This document shows positions 1-10,566 of a DNA stretch of 64,000 nucleotides, in pieces (the stretch's first letter is position 1; each line of letters opens with the position of its first letter). Below the pieces are notes generated by a model that saw only the letters and a list, made by a program, of their open reading frames with translations, made no database searches and was not told the origin of the DNA. The DNA is from Aureobasidium sp. EXF-3400 (taxonomy: Eukaryota > Ascomycota > Dothideomycetes > Dothideales > Saccotheciaceae): positions 124,001 through 188,000 of the forward strand of contig SWBL01000008.1 of NCBI GenBank assembly GCA_024195585.1, in the 5' to 3' direction. Position numbers and translations under genes: made by a program.

Positions 1-377
1 TTGCCAATTTCTCACCTCCCTGATAAGCGTTCAGGTCGCTGATCTCTGAGTGAAGCCTTTCTGTCTCTTCTTCGTGGGATCTTTGCTTGGGGACGGACTC
101 CCCAACTTTTGAGTTATGCGTCTTCTTGCCAATGTCAACAGACAGTAAGTCTTCAGGGTGGTGTGCTCTTCTTGTCCCACCAAAACTTCACGCTTGATCA
201 CAGCCTCTTTCTGACTTTCTGCCTTTTGAGCGGCTTGTTCATGGGAGACTTGCTGAGCTTTCAGGCAAGTCTGGGCTTTGACAAGTTTGGTATGATCCTG
301 CTGGAGGACGTTTTGCTTGCCTTTCAACTCTTGCTGCTTCTTTTCCAATTCTGATCGTTGGGTTGCGAGGGCGTAAT
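1..377 (-). CDS. Coiled-coil protein, partial (runs off left edge; 5' exons unresolved)
   Basis: An open stretch rich in Gln, Lys, Glu and Ala (Lys-Lys-Gln-Gln-Glu-Leu, His-Glu-Gln-Ala-Ala-Gln-Lys) reads leftward from an acceptor-like CTTGCAG just above 377. It has a strong coiled-coil composition and no Cys or catalytic motif. The frame is lost near 180, but removing a 56-nt segment (125-180, GTGGGAC...GGCAAG) rejoins it in phase to a second coding-like stretch (...HEEETERLHSEISDLNAYQGG...), followed by a donor-like GGTGAG near position 15. I therefore read it as two internal exons of a longer gene continuing beyond base 1. The start codon and upstream exons (perhaps 420-560) could not be fixed. 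No family was recognised. Confidence 0.45.
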
Positions 378-1372
378 CTGCAAGACAATGTGAGCGGCGA
401 CAGGTTCGATTGTTCAGAGGGGGTTCAATGCTTCGTCGTGCTGTTTTGATACGTCATCTGCATCCTTCTCGAAACCATCTCTGCGCCTTCCAGATTCAGC
501 ACGACGAATTCATGCACTTTCCGTTTTTGTTCATTAAAACAGAGTGAAGAAATCGGGCTCTCTACTTTCCCCTCGGACTGAGACTCGCCGTGTTGTCTCT
601 ATGAAGATGTACAATACTTAACCAAAAAGATGGATGCCCACTGAGATGCATCAAGGTCGAATATCTCTTGAAGCCCTTGTCTTCTTTGAGATTCTGATAG
701 CATCAATGTTGCCGAGGATGTCATCTTTCGTACAGCTTGTTTGTCAAGCATCTGTCATTTCTGCTCTCCATCCAGAATGGAGAGAACGTTATGATCTGAT
801 GAAGGCAAACGGGGAGAAGTCACGATGAGGCAGGAACAAGTGATGTGCATGCACGAGCCAACCTCGGAACGAGACTCCACATTCGATTGCAGGAAACCCC
901 ACATCTCGTCCAACCTCCTGTCTTTCACCTCTCTTCCTTGCTCTCAACATTGTATCATGCAATTCCGGGAGAAATCAACGAAAAGGATGTTTGATCCAAT
1001 CGAATTTTCATTTGGGCTGCTGGCAGGTGCCAGGTTGAACTGTATTGCGGTAAACGCAGCACCCTCGGTAGATCGACCCCATCTCCATATCATGTCAATC
1101 TGCCCTTCCCCTCATTTCCTTGTTCCTAACCCCGCCACTTTACGCGACCACCACGCACCTATTTTTCCGTCTCGTCTTCCTTGCAGGTTCCCTGGATAAA
1201 TGTCATTCTTCCGTGCTAAGACTCTATTCACACGAGGAACATCCTGTATCCAGTTAGACAAATATGTCAAGTACTTGGCTCAGGGAAAGTAGCATAGGAT
1301 AAATTTCCTGCCATGCCCTGACATCCTAGTTTTCTGGTACCTGTTGTCGTAGCCTTTCGACCACCAAACAGC
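378..1372. other. Intergenic region upstream of the GH35 gene
   Basis: No convincing coding region was seen. It may hold unresolved 5' exons of the left-edge coiled-coil gene (about 420-560, minus strand). The rest would be the promoter of the beta-galactosidase gene and contains pyrimidine-rich stretches near 1080-1190. Confidence 0.4.
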
Positions 1373-4300
1373 ATGAAGGGACTCTTTAAGAGCATAACGC
1401 TCTCGCTGCCATTGTGTCTCGCTGCCTTGTCTCATGCGCAGGACACACAATGGCCGCTGCAAAGCAACGGACTTACTGACTTGGTCGAGTGGGACCACTA
1501 TAGTTTCAAGATTAACGGAGAACGTCTGTTCATCTGGTCTGGAGAGGTATGTCCCATTGTTGATCACAATAGACAAAGTTTGAGTCTGATTATTCAATAG
1601 ATGCATTACTGGAGAATACCTGTTCCTGAGCTATGGGTTGACATTTTGCACAAAGTCAAAGCTGCTGGGTCAGTCGGATGCTTGAAATGCACGCCGAATG
1701 TATTTTCTAACACAAAAGCAGTTTCAACGCGGTCTCATTCTATTCACACTGGTAAACGAGAGTCAGGTTGTATCTGAAATTGAAGAACACAGCTGATCGT
1801 ATCCAGGGGATTCCATGCTCCACGTGATGGAGTCGTTGATTTCGAAGCCGGTGCTCACAATATCACCAGTCTGTTCGAGACCTGCAAGTCCCTTGGCCTG
1901 TACATTTTCTATCGTCCTGGACCTTATATTAATGCAGAGAGTACTGGTGGCGGTTTCCCTGGCTGGGTCACAACTGGTGCTTATGGTTCTCTACGTAACA
2001 ATGATACAAGATACACCGAAGCTTGGAAGCCTTACATTGAGAATGTCAACAGTATCATCGCTGAGCACTCAATTGCTAACGGTGGCAATATCATCTTCTA
2101 CCAGGTCGAGAATGAATACGGCTACCAATGGACGAATACTGCTCTCAGAACTCCTAACGAGACCGCAATCCACTACATGGAAATTCTTGAGACTGTTGCA
2201 AACGATACTGGTATCAACATGCCCACTGTACACAATAATCCCAATTTAGGCAGCAAGTCTTGGTCCATGGACTATGACATCAACAGGGTTGGCGGTGATA
2301 CTTGGCTATACGCCGTCGACAACTATCCTTCCTGCTGGAGTTGCAACCTCGAGGAGTGTAGCTCTACCAACGCTCCAGCTCCTGATTTTACTGTTCTTGA
2401 CTACCACACCCACTTCCAGGAGACAGCACCTGGAGATCCTTCCTTCTTCGCTGAATTTCAGGGAGGCTCTTACAATCCTTGGGATGGCCCCGCTGGTGGC
2501 TGCAGAAACAATACCGGACCTGATTGGGTAAATGTGTTCTACCGAAACAACATTGCTCAAAAGGTCACAGCTCATAATATGTACATGCTGTACGGCGGGT
2601 AAGTCAAAATTGTTGCGCGCTGTCAATTGAGATCACTGGTCACTAACCTCTTCAAGAACCAATTGGGGCGGCCTTGCCTTTCCACTAGTCGGCACCAGTT
2701 ACGACTACTCTGCACCCATCCAGGAAGATCGTCTTATAGGTGACAAGTATTCCGAGGCAAAACTGCTCGGCTACTTCATCAGATCTACCAAGGACCTTCC
2801 CCTTATCGAGAGAGGCACTAACGGTACCAACCTCACCACCAACTCTAATGTCTTCACCCAAATTCTCTACAACGTCGAGAACAATGCTCAATTCTATGTT
2901 GTCAGACATGCAAACACAACACTGCAGACGTCTCTCTCCTTCAAACAAAACATGACAACCTCTCTTGGAGAGTTCCAGGTCCCTCAACATGCTGCTGATA
3001 TTCGCATCAATGGCAGAGAATCCAAGATCCTCGTCTCGGACTACAACGCTGGCGAACAGAAGATCATATACTCTACTGCTGAAGTCTTGGCTGTGTCCAT
3101 ACAGAATGGTAAGCCCATCATCGTCTTCTGGGTCCCAACCGGAGAGAGCGGCGAATTTTATCTCAAGGGCGCTCAACATGGAAGTGTGAAGCAATGCAAC
3201 GGATGTTCTAGCGTCGGCTTCTACCAGACCGAGGATGGTGTCATTACGAGTTTTGCACAAGGCTCGGGAATGAGCGTCTTCCAATACGGTAATGGTGTGA
3301 CTGCCATTGTGGTCGATAGGTCGCAAGCCTACAAGCTCTGGCACCCGACCCTGACAAACGATCCCCATGTGCCTCTGGACAAGACCGCATTAGTCATTGG
3401 ACCATACCTCGTCCGCAGTGCTGAGGTTGAGGGTGACACTCTTGCTCTGGTAGGCGATTACAACGGTACTACACCTCTTGAAATCTTTGCTGCAGGTGTG
3501 AAGAAGGTCACTTTCAATGGCGGGTGCGTTTCTGTCAAGGCTTCCGGCTATGGCAGTCTCAAGGGAGGGCTATCCCAGGACAAAGTTACTGTAGAGTCCT
3601 TGAATGCCACGTTGCCTGCACTATCTCAGTGGAAGGCTGCCGATGGTCTTCCCGAGCGCGAGGCTGACTACGATGACTCAAGATGGGTTACTGCCAACCA
3701 TACAACCACCCCCCATTGGGAAAAGCCTGCGACCCACTTTATTCTGTATGCCGATGAGTATGGCTTCCATGGCGGCAACATTCTCTGGCGTGGGCGCTTC
3801 AACGGCACAAGTAGTGGCATTTTCTTGAACGTCATTGGCGGTACTGGTAGTGGTTGGTCTGCTTGGCTGAACGGCAAATTCCTTGGTTCGACTTTTGGTG
3901 ATATCAAGCTGGCCCAGACCAACCAGACACTCAAGTTTGGTGATGCTGTCCAGAGTGGGGAGAACGTTCTGTTCATTGTTCAAGACCACATGGGCAAGGA
4001 TCAGACTACTGGCGCCATCAATCCCCGTGGTATCTTGAACGCTACCCTAGCCGATGGCGCCAAGTTCACGTCTTGGAGGGTAGCAGGCAAGGCTGGCGGC
4101 GGCAATAACATCGATCCTGTCCGTGGACCTTACAATGAGGGTGGTCTACACGCCGAACGTCTCGGCTGGCACTTGCCTGGCTTTGATGACAGCAAGTGGG
4201 CTTCAGGCTCGCCTACCACAAGTCTCAGCACCGCAGGCGCAAACTTCTACCGCACAATCTTTCCCCTAGATCTGCCCAAGGGTCATGACGTCTCGCTGGC

Positions 4301-4601
4301 CTTCAACCTCCATGCATCGAAGAGCACAAAACTTAGAGCCCAACTCTACGTCAACGGGTACCAGTTTGGCAAGTTTGTTCCATACATCGGTAATCAGGTT
4401 GAATTCCCAGTCTTTCCCGGTATCTTGGACTATCATGGCAACAACACTATCGGTCTGTCGATCTGGTCCCAGGACAATGTCGAAGCGAGCGTGTCTGTCA
4501 GCGTCAGTGTGCTTGGTGTGCACTCTTCAGGGTTCGATGTTGCCTTTGATTCGAGCTATCTCAGACCTGGATGGACGAAGGAGAGGCTGCAATATTATTG
4601 A
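1373..4601 (+). CDS. lacA: Secreted beta-galactosidase, glycoside hydrolase family 35
   Basis: Five exons: 1373-1546, 1601-1668, 1722-1751, 1807-2598 and 2657-4601, giving 1002 aa, the usual length of fungal extracellular GH35 enzymes. A signal peptide ([22 protein letters not shown]) precedes the TIM barrel. The exon junctions restore the conserved run [14 protein letters not shown] and S-F-Y-S-H-W-G-F-H. The acid/base Glu is about residue 194 in Q-V-E-N-E-Y-G, and the nucleophile Glu is about residue 307 in F-F-A-E-F-Q-G-G. The C-terminal two thirds are the beta-sandwich and jelly-roll domains of the family, with many N-x-S/T sites. The enzyme removes terminal beta-galactose from lactose, galactan side chains and xyloglucan. 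The last 3' splice site ends AAG, which is less common. The symbol follows the Aspergillus family name; the exact paralogue (A/B/C) is not settled. Confidence 0.95.
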
Positions 4602-4848
4602 GACATGTGATGAGGTTGGCACGACGAGACGTAGTCAGACGAATTCAGAGTCAGCCCGTCAGAGCTCTTGGTGGTGAATGGCAAGATGTATAAGAAGGTT
4701 GTGTAAAAAATGCATTTTGTTATTACAGAAGGTGTGTATCATTGAAAAAAAAAAAATGCCTCTCTGAGAGTTCAATGTACTTGTCAAGAAAGTAAGGGAG
4801 AGGAGACTGTTGCTCTACCCGGATTTACTGAGTGTTCGTATCCATCTC

Positions 4849-6460
4849 TCAAGCCCAATACTCATGTATCTCGTGCTTGCGCTTGTACATCAAGAACCAA
4901 CACGTAAATGGGAACTAAAAGCACTGTCAGTGAAGAGTCCAACCAGATATGTGAAAAAACTCACGATAGCTGTATTGACAGCCGCCCAAGCAAACAAGAC
5001 GCCAAAATCAAGGCCGATGCGTGAATGCAGACCGAAGAGGATTTGTCTACTGGCTTCAACGACATTGTGCAATGGCCATGCGTAACCCCAGCGGAAGAAC
5101 GCAGGTTCAATGTCAATATCGTAGAAACCTGTTGATACGTTGGTGATGACCCACTGTTTACTATTAGCCACACTGACATGGAATCAGAGGTAGATGTCGG
5201 ATGAAAACTTACAAAGATAAGCCAGAGACCTGTCCACGGTTGACCAACAACCATAGCCACATTCTCACACGCAAGACCAAGCGCGCACATGGCGACAAAA
5301 TTTAGCATCCAATATACAGGGAAGGTGCCATGACCATAGGCGTCAGGGTTTCCATACGCAATGTCCGTGACTTGGGTCTCCGAGGTAATAGGATTACCAC
5401 CAGAGAAGTTTATCTGGAAGGCCAGAGAGACGAAAGAATATGCCAAGGATAGGAAGAAGTAAGCGAGTACAGTACCGCCCCAACGGACTACGATAAACTC
5501 GATAAATCTGAGAGGTGGATGTCCTTGAGGGTTCAAGAATCTGAACCAGATAGGTAGGTAGAAGGCGAATGAGAAGAAACTCAAGATGATAAGGTAGATG
5601 AGTCCAATCGTGGTGGCTGGAATGGCTGTATAAGGATAGAAAGGCCTAAGATCAAATTCCGAGAAGCCAATTGCTGGTGAAATGGCTTGAGGAACATTGA
5701 CCAAATTGCGCAAGAGCGTTTGATCAGTAGTGGCGTTTTGGAGAACCATTTTTGCCCATTGCTCGCCGACCATGGTGGTAGCCTGAGTCTGAAACTGCGA
5801 AATTATCGGATACATGAAATCGTACCAATTCGTGTCGTCTCTAGAGGATTGATAGATCAATTGACATGCTCCCATGGGATCGTAACTTGTGTTTCCGTTT
5901 TGGACAGCATTGTAGAGTTGTGAAGTTGCATTGGGCATGATTATGATGGCGGCCCAGGCATCCCAGTTGTAAACGGCCTGTCGTACGGCAATCGGGTCGT
6001 AGTTGAAGTCAGATCCGAATAATGGTCCCCATCCAAGAGTTGGTGTGCCAGATGCTACTTGCGTACGTGCAAGACCTTGAATGATAGGCCCAACTAATGG
6101 CTCAACTCCAGGTACACTAGCAGGTCCCTGGCCATCAAAATCCACAACGTACACAACTAATGAAGATATGTTCGACTCCACATGATATAATGCTGCCCAG
6201 TCTGATCGAAGTCAGTATATGTGATTAACAATGTTTGTTACTCAAAACTTACAGAGAGACAGGACAGCCATGATAGCTATCATAAGTATGACAGTAGTCA
6301 ATAACCATTTCCAAGCAATTTCTCGCCTCACATGCTTGAGTTCTGGAGAAAACAGTCCAACAGGCTTGGGTTTCTCATCGCCATCCTGTCCCTTTTCTGA
6401 GTCTCCATTCTGCTGTTTGTTATCGCTCGGTCGCTCGGGTGAATTTTCCTTAGATGACAT
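4849..6460 (-). CDS. SNG1-like multispanning membrane protein (DUF3533 family)
   Basis: Four exons on the minus strand: 6460-6253, 6201-5213, 5153-4965 and 4914-4849, giving 483 aa. A hydrophilic N-terminus is followed by a first membrane span (about residues 50-75), a long extracytoplasmic loop, and a C-terminal block of about five spans (I-F-W-V-I-T-N-V-S, R-W-G-Y-A-W-P-L-H-N-V-V-E). The block ends F-P-F-T-C-W-F-L-M-Y-K-R, typical of the yeast Sng1 / nitrosoguanidine-resistance family. In yeast, Sng1 is a plasma-membrane protein linked to drug resistance and lipid asymmetry. The substrate here is unknown. The last two acceptor sites (TAAACAG before 5153, CTTTTAG before 4914) were chosen over nearer AGs because only they keep the family sequence open. 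It is convergent with the beta-galactosidase gene. Confidence 0.87.
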
Positions 6461-7147
6461 GATCTGTGTTTGGTGAGCCCTTCACGTCCTATGTGGTTTC
6501 TGTACGAGTACGACTGGCAGGCGGCTCGATACTTATTGACATTCCCCAGCCTGAACGAAGACGATTTAGGCAATTTTCGTCTGTGCTTGAACTTTAGATG
6601 ACGTTGATGCACCGTCACTGAAAGTAACTGCCGTTTTCTCCACGATTCGGAAAGAGTTTCCCGGATCCTGATCCTCCATCCGAAGGCTTTCAATTTGGAA
6701 TCGAGTGCAATTGTGACAGCAATAGAACAGAACAAAGTGACTGTGATAATTCATCCTGCTATAGCACCAGCGCTATTGCGCAAGGATAGTGTCAGCTTCT
6801 AGCATCATGTCTAGCGCATCTTCAAACCACGACTTCCCCGCTGACATTGTCCTTGGCCCGTGCTGCTACGAAGATGTTCTGACTGAGGAACCGGAGATAC
6901 TCAAGTCGCTGCCTAGCAGGCTTTGAGATTTTGAGTCAAGTTCACTCATTCTTCGGTCCCACATATTCTTGATCAGACATGATGGGATGGACCTTTCGTG
7001 TCGAGTCATCACGTGGCCTTGACACCACGTGATTCATACCAACTCAGAAGCAGCATGTCAGACTGGTGTGAGAGAAACAATCGATGAACCAGTAGGCTGT
7101 CAGAGGTGCGCTGCTTCAAGAGATGGAATTTGAAGCTCGAAACAGTA
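6461..7147. other. Intergenic region upstream of the SNG1-like gene
   Basis: No supported gene was found. It would contain the promoter of the leftward SNG1-like gene and the 3' flank of the leftward proline-rich ORF. The one clear site is the paired CACGTG inverted repeat at 7008-7033. Confidence 0.5.
7008..7033. promoter_or_regulatory. Paired E-box inverted repeat (two CACGTG sites)
   Basis: ATCACGTGG at 7008-7016 and its exact reverse complement CCACGTGAT at 7025-7033 are separated by 8 bp. Each arm has the palindromic bHLH/Cbf1-type core CACGTG, so two dimers could bind side by side. It lies about 550 bp upstream of the SNG1-like start. The binding factor is inferred from the core motif only. 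Confidence 0.45.
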
Positions 7148-7498
7148 TCAAAGTTTAGTTGGTGGAGTTGACTTGTTTGAATTGAAGATGTAGCCAGTGG
7201 CCGAGGGATGAAAACCAGAAGAAGGCACGAGCGGTATGGAAAAAGGAGGCTTGTGGAAGGAAGCTGAGAAGAAGACTGGATGGCAAGTGGCAGGATTGTA
7301 TGAGGAGGCTTGAGGCGGATTTGACATGTTGGGTGGCATGGCTTCTATCTGGCTCATGGGCTTTGACATGTCGTGCGACACGGATCGAGTCTGCTGAAAG
7401 TTTGGTCGCTGTGGAGTTTGCGACGGCGGATACTGAGGAGAGTTAGACTGAGCACCTGGTGGCATACCCTCAAAGCGAAATGTCTGCGCACCTTTGGT
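7148..7498 (-). CDS. Pro/Ser/Gln-rich hypothetical protein (3' exon; 5' end unresolved)
   Basis: This open reading frame begins after an acceptor-like CCCTCCAG, and its first in-frame ATG is at 7465. The product is low in complexity and rich in Pro, Ser, Asn and Gln (P-Q-Y-P-P-S-Q-T-P-Q-R-P), with no recognisable domain and a C-terminus Thr-Pro-Pro-Thr-Lys-Leu. The frame stays open upstream of the ATG, so a 5' exon between 7500 and 7750 is likely, but I could not identify it. The gene would be divergent from the ABC protein and share its promoter. The composition makes this believable but not certain. Confidence 0.35.
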   Translation of the reverse strand, partial: TKGAQTFRFEGMPPGAQSNSPQYPPSQTPQRPNFQQTRSVSHDMSKPMSQIEAMPPNMSNPPQASSYNPATCHPVFFSASFHKPPFSIPLVPSSGFHPSATGYIFNSNKSTPPTKL

Positions 7499-7785
7499 CT
7501 GGAGGGTTGGAGAGCGGGAAACATGCTTCACGGACAAGACACGACGGAGAGACAATTAGCAAAGTAGATGAAGGGCCAGACACATAGGTTTACGATCGTT
7601 ATAGAGACTGGAGTCGAAGGTCGTGGATGGATATGGCACAAGACCGAGAGCCGAATGGGTGCGGAGGTGACAGGAAGTTTTGATAGAAACAGGAAGGTGC
7701 ACGCGAGGACATGCTTGGCATGATTTTCTGGGCGGCGTGCGACTTTGAGGCGCAACATTGAGACTTGTCGCAACTTGAATTCGCC

Positions 7786-9984
7786 ATGTTCAGAGCGCAA
7801 CTGCGCCGACGACCATTTGTCCACCCCCAGCACCTCATTCGCCTATCCAGACTATCTTCCACCTCAAGTCTCGCCTCCGACACGCCCTTAATCCGCCTAC
7901 AAAATGCCACGATATACAAGGACTCGATCGACCAGAACAATGCATCGCCTCTGTTCAGCGACCTGAATTTCAACCTACCACCCGCTGGCGAGCATTGGGC
8001 CATCGTTAGTGCCACCTCGTCTGCGCGCACCGACTTGCTCAAAGTCTTGAGCGGCAGATACCTTTGCGCTCCTCCCCACGCTCGTTCATATCCATACCTG
8101 CTACACAACAACACGCCTCAAAATCGCGCCATTGGTTATATCGGTTTCGATGCCGAGAGAAGTGGTTTGGGTGGCACCGCCGTCAAGGGCGAATATCTAA
8201 GTCAGCGCTACGAAGCTCATCGCGAAGTCACAGACTTCTCTCTACTGGATTACCTTGAAGGAAACACCGAGCTTAATGCTCTCGAAAAGCCTGCCGATTA
8301 TTTGGATACCCATTTGCTAGCAGACGTCATTGCAAATCTCAATCTGCATCCTCTGCTGAATCTACCTGTCAGCAACCTGAGCAATGGCCAGACGCGCAGA
8401 GCCCGTATTGCCAAAGCCTTGCTTGCCAAGCCAAAACTTCTCCTGCTCGACGGGCCATTCATGGGTCTTGACCCTATGACCACCCTCCATATATCAAGTT
8501 TCCTTCAGCAAATGGCCGAGCAGAGTAGTCCGAATATCATCCTATCTCTACGAGTAGGGGATGATATACCTTCTTGGATCACCCATGTGCTCGTCATCGA
8601 CCCTGATACAAACACAAAAGTCCGCTATCAAGGTACTCGAGGTAGTGTCTGGAAGGACTTGCATATGATGCGTGGGGACGATGGCTTTCACACAAGCTTG
8701 CGGAGAAGCATAATCTTGTCCTCTGCAAGACCTTCTCGTGCCAAGAGCTCTGGAAAGGGACAACTAAGTCGTGACGGCTCATCCGTGACTCATCTTCCGA
8801 TCCCACTCGGAGAACCACTGGTCGAGATGCAAGGCGTGAAAGTCTCGTATGGAGTGGACAACGAGTTAAGCAAACGAACAGTCCTGGGAAATTGGTCCGA
8901 ATCCGTCGATGGTACAGAAAAGGAGGGTCTCTGGTGGAATGTACGCCGTGGTGAGCGATGGGGTGTCTTTGGACCAAACGGTTCGGGCAAGACCACTCTT
9001 CTATCCTTGATCACATCGGATCATCCTCAGACATATGGTCTCCCCATCAAGCTTTTTGGCCGCTCTCGTATTCCTTCTCCAGGCGAGCTCGGAATCAGCA
9101 TCTTCGAACTCCAATCACGCATAGGACATAGCTCCCCGGAGGTTCACACATACTTCCCCAAAAAATTGTCTATTCGCCGTGTACTAGAGAGTGCTTGGGC
9201 CGACACACCACTGTCAAAACCTCGACTGACGCGCCAGAAGGACATCCGTGTCGATTCCTTCCTGCGTTGGTTTGCTCCCGAACTATCGCCCACCAAAACT
9301 AGCGAGCTTCAGATCATTGCAAGCAAGCTGAGAAGGAGTGGACCCGCAAACCTCGAAATCAAACGTAGATTGGAGCGCCTCCACATTGCCAACGACGATC
9401 TTGATTGGGCAGATACCATAACCTTCAGAGATTTGCCCTTTAGCTCACAGCGCTTGTTGCTTTTCCTTCGCGCGTTGATATCTGAACCTGACTTGATCAT
9501 CTTAGACGAAGCTCTGAGCGGCATGGACAAGGCTGTTCGTGAAAAGTGCCTGCTGTTCCTCGCCCACGGTGAGAAGCTGGAGTACAAGTCTGGTAATAAA
9601 ATCGTCAACAGCGTGCAGATGAACAATGACCTGATCAACTTTGGCGGTATTCAAGACACACAGGCATTGTTGACTATCAGTCATAGCACAGAGGACATTC
9701 CTGGCTGCATCAGACAATGGATATGTCTTCCAGAGCCTAGTGAAGGCAAGCCAGCGAGAGTTGGTGAGTTACCAGGACCACTGGAACTCCATCCCGATAG
9801 TTGGTATGAGATCTGGAATCTCCCAAACAACAAACCGCAGAGAATGTCTAGAAGGCGTTTGAATAGATCTGTAGAGTTGGGCCAAGAGGAACTGGAAGCA
9901 GAGTCCGATAACGGATTCGAGAAGGAAGAACAAGAAGAGGACGCGGATACAGACAAAGCGTCTTCATCATCACCTTCGTCATAG
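7786..9984 (+). CDS. Soluble twin-ATPase ABC protein (YDR061W/ModF-like), probably mitochondrial
   Basis: Single exon of 732 aa. The first ATG is at 7786; the frame is open further upstream but only from TTG. The N-terminus (MFRAQLRRRPFVHPQHLIRL) is basic with no acidic residue, like a mitochondrial presequence. There are two ABC ATPase domains and no membrane spans. Domain 1 lacks a Walker A (residues 75-83 read S-A-T-S-S-A-R-T-D), has a good signature L-S-N-G-Q (198-202), and has Gly in place of the catalytic Glu after Walker B (L-L-L-L-D-G-P). Domain 2 has a perfect Walker A G-P-N-G-S-G-K-T (396-403) and Walker B L-I-I-L-D-E, but a degenerate signature (L-P-F-S-S-Q). In a head-to-tail sandwich this leaves one competent site and one dead site. 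The acidic Ser-rich C-terminus resembles no domain. The function of this family in fungi is not settled. Confidence 0.88.
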   Translation: MFRAQLRRRPFVHPQHLIRLSRLSSTSSLASDTPLIRLQNATIYKDSIDQNNASPLFSDLNFNLPPAGEHWAIVSATSSARTDLLKVLSGRYLCAPPHARSYPYLLHNNTPQNRAIGYIGFDAERSGLGGTAVKGEYLSQRYEAHREVTDFSLLDYLEGNTELNALEKPADYLDTHLLADVIANLNLHPLLNLPVSNLSNGQTRRARIAKALLAKPKLLLLDGPFMGLDPMTTLHISSFLQQMAEQSSPNIILSLRVGDDIPSWITHVLVIDPDTNTKVRYQGTRGSVWKDLHMMRGDDGFHTSLRRSIILSSARPSRAKSSGKGQLSRDGSSVTHLPIPLGEPLVEMQGVKVSYGVDNELSKRTVLGNWSESVDGTEKEGLWWNVRRGERWGVFGPNGSGKTTLLSLITSDHPQTYGLPIKLFGRSRIPSPGELGISIFELQSRIGHSSPEVHTYFPKKLSIRRVLESAWADTPLSKPRLTRQKDIRVDSFLRWFAPELSPTKTSELQIIASKLRRSGPANLEIKRRLERLHIANDDLDWADTITFRDLPFSSQRLLLFLRALISEPDLIILDEALSGMDKAVREKCLLFLAHGEKLEYKSGNKIVNSVQMNNDLINFGGIQDTQALLTISHSTEDIPGCIRQWICLPEPSEGKPARVGELPGPLELHPDSWYEIWNLPNNKPQRMSRRRLNRSVELGQEELEAESDNGFEKEEQEEDADTDKASSSSPSS

Positions 9985-10566
9985 AATATGTAAGATATTC
10001 GTAGACTGTACAAAAGCACATGATTATCACAGCTCTTAAGGTGTGGAGTTGGCATCATCACAGGCCTAGTGAGCCCTCGGGCGAGCACGGGCAAGTCGCA
10101 TCTTTTGACCTCGACCTTCGCTCCTGTGAACAGAGCCCTGCAGCCACGACTACTATATTCTGTTTCAGGCATGTTTCGAACTCTTGGACTCTTTCGTACT
10201 TTCCATCAATCGTAGACTCTATTCTCATGCTAGGTATTGGTCTGCAAAGTCTACACTGGAAAAAGTAGGCGACACAGCTTGCTATTCGAGGATGATCTCC
10301 TCCTTTGAGTGATCAGCATGGCAGAATAGACATACTTTGGCCACGACTTTATCCGTGTCCGATGGCTTGTCACATTTACGAGGTAGGTATTCCAAAATCC
10401 TACAATTCCCTCTCGTGTTCTTGTAAGCGATGTGACGCTAGCTTTAGGAGTCACGTATCTTCCCTCAGCGTGAGTAGGTATAAAGACTGGAAATGGCCTC
10501 AGCTACTTCCATCTATAGCTTTTTGCGAGTAGCAGTCGTTGGTTTCTCCTCAGATCCTGACCAACA
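9985..10566. other. Intergenic region between the ABC gene and the GH43 gene
   Basis: No gene was seen. It holds the ABC gene 3' end and the promoter of the GH43 gene, with a TATA-like site near 10478. Confidence 0.5.
10478..10486 (+). promoter_or_regulatory. Probable TATA box of the GH43 gene
   Basis: GGTATAAAG lies about 80 bp upstream of the GH43 ATG. A TATA element at this distance is common for inducible secreted-enzyme genes. This is by position and sequence only. Confidence 0.4.
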
